From an uncultured Flavobacteriales bacterium (GTDB lineage: Bacteria; Bacteroidota; Bacteroidia; Flavobacteriales_G; Salibacteraceae): a DNA stretch of 37,109 nucleotides. Below are positions 34,228 to 37,109 of this stretch, in pieces. The stretch spans positions 1 to 37,109 of the forward strand of contig CAJXPI010000004.1 in assembly GCA_913057875.1 (NCBI GenBank), given 5' to 3'. How positions within the stretch are numbered: the stretch's first letter is position 1; the number at the start of each line of letters is the position of its first letter. Below the pieces are notes generated by a model that was not told the origin of the DNA, ran no database searches, and saw nothing but the letters and a program-made list of their open reading frames with translations. The position numbers were made by a program, and so were the translations under genes.

Positions 34228-34485
34228 TTATTTCTTGTTGAATTTCGCGTATTTGTTCTTGAACTTGTCAATTCTACCAGCCGTATCAACGAATTGAATT
34301 TTACCAGTGTAGAATGGATGAGATTTGTCAGAGATATCTAATTTAATTAGAGGATACTCATTTCCATCTTCCCAAACAATAGTATCTTTAGTATTTGCAG
34401 TGGTTTTACCTAAAAAAGTATCTTCAGTGGTCATGTCTTTAAACACTGCTAATCTGTACTCACTTGGATGAATGTCTTTTTTCAT
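34228..34485 (-). CDS. rpmE2: 50S ribosomal protein L31, type B
   Basis: 85 residues from ATG at 34485 ([18 protein letters not shown]). The type B (C-minus) form of L31 has the [27 protein letters not shown]-like motif and lacks the zinc-binding CxxC pairs of type A, as here (no Cys). The longer reading frame up to 34563 starts with a TTG inside the -7 box and is rejected. The gene is monocistronic, with a leader of about 70 bases that contains an inverted repeat (34531-34547). Confidence 0.97.
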   Translation of the reverse strand: MKKDIHPSEYRLAVFKDMTTEDTFLGKTTANTKDTIVWEDGNEYPLIKLDISDKSHPFYTGKIQFVDTAGRIDKFKNKYAKFNKK

Positions 34486-34530
34486 CTTATATAATTTTTT
34501 TGTTCTATTCTTAATTTTACCCCTTGAGCT

Positions 34531-34547
34531 AGTTGGTAAGGCCAACT
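34531..34547 (-). promoter_or_regulatory. inverted repeat in the rpmE2 leader
   Basis: A 6-bp perfect inverted repeat (AGTTGG / CCAACT, 5-base loop) in the transcribed leader, 46 bases before the ATG. It may form a regulatory hairpin; no T-run follows, so it is not a terminator. Confidence 0.4.
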
Positions 34548-34560
34548 CAATTTCGGGCTG

Positions 34561-34568
34561 CAAATATA
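34561..34568 (-). promoter_or_regulatory. Bacteroidota -7 element for rpmE2
   Basis: On the minus strand this reads TATATTTG, an exact TAnnTTTG match 76 bases before the L31 ATG. Its TTG (34563-34561) is in frame with the gene and explains the over-long reading frame. Confidence 0.62.
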
Positions 34569-34697
34569 CTCAATTCCAATAGATATCCGAATTTTATTAA
34601 AAATCTTTCTTGCAGTTATTTACACTCCATTGTGAACAACAGAAAAGTTAGGGAGTAAAACAATATTTTTAAACCTTTACCGTATGGAATCCCTGAT

Positions 34698-34705
34698 TAC
34701 ATTTG
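34698..34705 (+). promoter_or_regulatory. Bacteroidota -7 element for the beta-helix lipoprotein gene
   Basis: TACATTTG, an exact TAnnTTTG match 14 bases before the ATG at 34720. If used, transcription would start around 34712, so the upstream ATG at 34684 could not be in the message. Confidence 0.6.
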
Positions 34706-34719
34706 CAGCAACACAATTG

Positions 34720-36219
34720 ATGAAAAAAATACTATCCATACTTCTATTGGGATTCCTAATTATCACGGTTTCTTGTAAAAAGGAGAAATTCTCGAATAAC
34801 CCTAGTGATAAGCTAGCCTTTAGTGTAGACACGCTTAAATTTGATACCGTTTTTAGCACTTTAGGTTCAACCACCAAAAGAATTTTAATCTATAATAATA
34901 ATCCTGGAACAGTTACTATTTCTAAGATTTCTTTAAGAGGAGGAAATAGTTCCATATTTAGAATGAACGTTAACGGGCAGCCAGGCACCCAATTCAACAA
35001 TATCGAAATATTAGCAAACGACAGCATGTTTGTTTTTGTGGAGGTCACCGTGGATCCTAGTAATGAAAATAATCCTTTTGAAATTATTGAAGAAATGCAG
35101 TTCACCACCAACGGCAATGCGCAAAGTGTCATTTTAACTGCTTGGGGGCAAAATGCGTATTATTATAAACCCAACCTTTACATTAATGGCTTACCTCCTA
35201 TTTCTCACATTAGCGACTATCCTGATTATTTCCCTGTGGGTTCAGTGATAGATTTGCCCAACGATAAACCCCATGTCATTTTTGGTTTTTTAATGATTGA
35301 TTCAGCAATAACTCTTAATATTAAAGCTGGAACGCAGCTACACTTTTATGATCAATCCGGATTATGGGCCTACCGAGGTTCCACCTTGAATGTCAACGGA
35401 GAGTTGGGTAATGAAGTCGTTTTTCAGGGGACGCGTTTAGAAGCTGGTTTTGATGATATTCCAGGTCAATGGGATCGTATTATTTTAAATGAAGGACCCG
35501 CTGATCACACCTTTAATAACGCGATTATTAAAAATCCATTTATTGGCATTCAAGCAGAGGAATTTTACTTAGACGGGGTACCTCAATTGGCAAACAATAA
35601 GGTGAAAATGTTTAATACGGTTATTAAAAACAGCGGTGGATTGGGCATGTTAGTTAGAAACCATAATATTCAAGCCGATAATGTTTTAGTAACCAATTCG
35701 GGAAATATTTTAGTGGGACTTCAAGGTGCAGGAACCCATTCTTTTAGACATTCTACCATAGCCAATTACTGGCCTAGCAGCAGGTCAGATGAATCTGTTT
35801 TAATGACAAATTATTTTTATTTACCTACTTCAGGAGGAGGTCAGTTAGAAGTAGCTGGAGATTTAAATGTAGAATTTCTAAATACTATTATTTATGGTAC
35901 TTCTGATGAAGAGTTAAGTACAGATTCAAACAGTACTGCGCAGTTCAATTACATTTTTGATCACTGTGTTCTTCGAACTAAAAAAGATACGCTACATCCT
36001 GGATTAACTGGTAAGTTTTCGAATATGGTTTTGAACCCTTCCACCCCGTTTGGGTATAACAATCCACTTTTTGAGGACCCATATAACAATGATTTTCTAC
36101 TACACGATTCTTCCAGAGCTTTAAATAAGGGGAACATTTCGATAACCGACACCCTATTACTTGACTTAAAAGGGGACGCTCGAGGAACCCCTCCTGATTT
36201 AGGTAGTTACGAAAAGTAG
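34720..36219 (+). CDS. right-handed beta-helix lipoprotein
   Basis: 499 residues from ATG at 34720 (MKKILSILLLGFL). A lipoprotein signal peptide has the lipobox TVSC (Cys19). Residues about 30-140 are a strand-rich domain (FDTVFSTLGSTTKRILIYNNN). The rest (about 175-460) has irregular beta-helix character (TLNVNGELGNEVVFQG, FNNAIIKNPFIGIQ, NTVIKNSGGLGMLVRN). It ends with DLKGDARGTPPDLGSYE, a tail common in parallel beta-helix/'choice-of-anchor Q' proteins of Bacteroidota. It is probably surface exposed. An upstream ATG (34684) would add 12 polar residues and precede the -7 box. No enzymatic residues are assignable. Confidence 0.8.
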   Translation: MKKILSILLLGFLIITVSCKKEKFSNNPSDKLAFSVDTLKFDTVFSTLGSTTKRILIYNNNPGTVTISKISLRGGNSSIFRMNVNGQPGTQFNNIEILANDSMFVFVEVTVDPSNENNPFEIIEEMQFTTNGNAQSVILTAWGQNAYYYKPNLYINGLPPISHISDYPDYFPVGSVIDLPNDKPHVIFGFLMIDSAITLNIKAGTQLHFYDQSGLWAYRGSTLNVNGELGNEVVFQGTRLEAGFDDIPGQWDRIILNEGPADHTFNNAIIKNPFIGIQAEEFYLDGVPQLANNKVKMFNTVIKNSGGLGMLVRNHNIQADNVLVTNSGNILVGLQGAGTHSFRHSTIANYWPSSRSDESVLMTNYFYLPTSGGGQLEVAGDLNVEFLNTIIYGTSDEELSTDSNSTAQFNYIFDHCVLRTKKDTLHPGLTGKFSNMVLNPSTPFGYNNPLFEDPYNNDFLLHDSSRALNKGNISITDTLLLDLKGDARGTPPDLGSYEK

Positions 36220-36221
36220 GA

Positions 36222-36229
36222 TACCTTTG
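36222..36229 (+). promoter_or_regulatory. Bacteroidota -7 element for the YciO/Sua5-type gene
   Basis: TACCTTTG, an exact TAnnTTTG match that begins two bases after the stop of the beta-helix gene and 20 bases before the ATG at 36249. It suggests a separate promoter although the genes lie only 29 bases apart. Confidence 0.5.
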
Positions 36230-36248
36230 TAGTCATAGAAATGGTACT

Positions 36249-36869
36249 ATGGCAAAATACATCAGATTGCATCCAGATAAACCAGACCCAAAGGTTGTTG
36301 GCGAAATTGTAAAGGAACTAAAAAATGGGGCGGTAATAATATACCCAACGGATACTGTGTATGGGGTGGGCTGCGATATCACTCAGCCGAAAGCCATAGA
36401 ACGCGTAGCCAGAATAAAAGGTACTGCAGCAAAAAAGGCCAATCTAGCTATTGTTTGCCATAACTTAAGCCATCTTTCCTCCTTTGTGCGTCCCATTTCA
36501 AATACGGTATTTAGAGTTTTAAAAAAATCTCTACCTGGAGCGTTTACATTCATTTTACCAGCTAACACCAATGTTCCGAAGGTGTTTAATACCAAAAAGA
36601 AAGAAGTAGGAATTCGTGTACCTGATCATCAAATTCCACAGGCCATAGTAGAAGAACTGGGAAACCCAATTGTAACCACCTCAGTTATAGATTTGGATGA
36701 ATTGTTAGAATATACGATGGATCCAGAAATGATTTTTGACCGATTCAAAGATCAAGTAGATATTGTAATTGACGGAGGTTATGGAAACAACATAGCTTCA
36801 ACAGTTGTACTAGTAGAGGATGACTCCTTTGAAGTGTTGCGGCAAGGATTAGGTGAGCTACAAGTATAA
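36249..36869 (+). CDS. L-threonylcarbamoyladenylate synthase-type YrdC-fold protein (YciO/TsaC/Sua5 family)
   Basis: 206 residues with the YrdC-fold signature: GAVIIYPTDTVYGVGCDI (28-45), KGTAAKKAN (about 57-65), PGAFTFILPA (about 95-104) and VGIRVPDH. The N-terminal RLHPDKPDPK fits the YciO subgroup better than TsaC, and no Sua5 C-terminal domain is present. TsaC/Sua5 make threonylcarbamoyl-AMP for the t6A37 tRNA modification; YciO proteins keep the fold and may share the reaction only weakly, so the specific role is open. The gene is short and complete, and faces the partial gene at the contig end. Confidence 0.9.
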   Translation: MAKYIRLHPDKPDPKVVGEIVKELKNGAVIIYPTDTVYGVGCDITQPKAIERVARIKGTAAKKANLAIVCHNLSHLSSFVRPISNTVFRVLKKSLPGAFTFILPANTNVPKVFNTKKKEVGIRVPDHQIPQAIVEELGNPIVTTSVIDLDELLEYTMDPEMIFDRFKDQVDIVIDGGYGNNIASTVVLVEDDSFEVLRQGLGELQV

Positions 36870-36874
36870 AAATT

Positions 36875-37061
36875 CTATCTAATCGGAATATTTTTTAGGA
36901 CTCCCTGGGTTACGTGAATGGTATCTAAAATAGTTGCGTTTGCAGCTTTGTAAGAAAATGATCCCTGAACCTGCGTTCTTAGTGTATTAATACTTGTAAT
37001 TTTCACTTCACCTTCATAAGCAATGTAACTATTCGAAACACTATCTATATTGGGAGTATAC
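36875..37061 (-). CDS. C-terminal fragment of a secreted/lipoprotein of the DUF6252-like type (partial)
   Basis: About 62 residues of genomic sequence, stop TAG at 36875-36877. Strand-rich pattern (YEGEVKITSINTLRTQVQGSFSYKA ... DTIHVTQGVLKNIPI) resembles the C-terminal end of the Bacteroidota DUF6252 lipoproteins (G-x-F-x-F, then 'I-x-V-T-x-G-x-F/L'). The N-terminus is missing because the assembly ends in adapter sequence. The first 15 residues of the open frame (LVGSEMCIRDR) are adapter-encoded and must not be counted. Confidence 0.6.
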
Positions 37062-37109
37062 CTGTCTCTTATACACATCTCCGAGCCCACGAGACTCCTG
37101 AGCATCTCG
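37062..37109. other. Illumina Nextera adapter and index (non-genomic)
   Basis: The 19-base Tn5 mosaic end CTGTCTCTTATACACATCT (37062-37080) is followed by CCGAGCCCACGAGAC (37081-37095), the 8-base index TCCTGAGC (37096-37103, the published N704 i7 index as I recall it) and ATCTCG (37104-37109), the beginning of the P7 region. This is sequencing-library sequence, not organism DNA. Confidence 0.98.

Noticed and set aside
34486-34563. 26-residue N-terminal extension of L31
   Set aside because: It starts at a TTG in the -7 box and has no counterpart in L31 proteins.
37062-37105. Extension of the last minus-strand gene to an apparent start at 37105
   Set aside because: These codons are Nextera adapter sequence; the genomic part of the gene stops at 37061.
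1-37109. CRISPR arrays, insertion sequences, rRNA or tRNA genes
   Set aside because: I saw no regularly spaced direct repeats, transposase genes, terminal inverted repeats or tRNA-like cloverleaf sequences; a dedicated scan would be needed to exclude small ones.

Overview
The window looks like chromosomal DNA of a low-GC Bacteroidota, most likely a marine-type member of Flavobacteriales. Three things support this. There are T9SS-type C-terminal domains (a subtilase with a type A tail, a PKD/gliding-motility C-terminal domain). There are lineage-typical families: DUF4199, a GlmU-like protein, a fused alpha/beta 2-oxoacid dehydrogenase E1, YwqK-type repeats and type B L31. Finally, at least 14 exact matches to the Bacteroidota -7 promoter box TAnnTTTG lie just upstream of genes. 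I see no prophage, IS element, CRISPR array, rRNA or tRNA. The last 48 bases (37062-37109) are not genomic: they are Illumina Nextera adapter plus index.

Layout. 95-756 (-): YtxH/holin-like envelope pair. 912-2028 (+): DtxR-family metalloregulator and SmpB. 2131-3249 (+): fatty acid desaturase. 3259-8107 (-): a tightly packed operon (DUF4199, two GT2 glycosyltransferases, a repeat protein, a T9SS subtilase) from a well-formed promoter at 8142-8172. 8239-10166 (-): a MORN-repeat protein coupled by a TAATG overlap to a paraoxonase-family lactonase/arylesterase homologue. 10234-11013 (+): a probable Swt1-like HEPN protein with a lost active site. 11018-12648 (-): MscS channel and a PabA/TrpG amidotransferase. 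12795-15824 (+): two small secreted proteins sharing a C-terminal tail, the second leading an operon with a PadR repressor and a PspC-domain membrane protein; a perfect palindrome sits on the promoter. 16040-22055 (+): fused E1 dehydrogenase, then an active/inactive M16 peptidase pair.

22160-23828 (-): an ECF sigma factor and a membrane protein that joins an anti-sigma-like N-terminus to a PKD domain and a T9SS type B-like C-terminal domain. 24128-25905 (+): two tandem paralogous lipoproteins. 25971-27737 (-): TypA/BipA. 27928-28959 (+): threonine aldolase. 29107-30280 (+): Cys-rich small lipoprotein and a MauE-thioredoxin fusion. 30332-34485 (-): Lon, GlmU-like protein, L31. 34720-36869 (+): beta-helix lipoprotein and a YciO/Sua5-type protein. 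36875-37061 (-): 3' end of a further secreted protein, cut by the contig end.

Most of the window is housekeeping. The parts most worth a second look are the sigma/anti-sigma-T9SS-tail pair, the small secreted protein/PadR/PspC locus with its operator, the MauE-thioredoxin/Cys-rich lipoprotein pair, the degenerate HEPN protein, the tandem lipoproteins, and a possible L31 leader hairpin. Several gene starts are corrected here because the TTG inside the -7 box, or an ATG inside a terminator stem, can be mistaken for a start codon.
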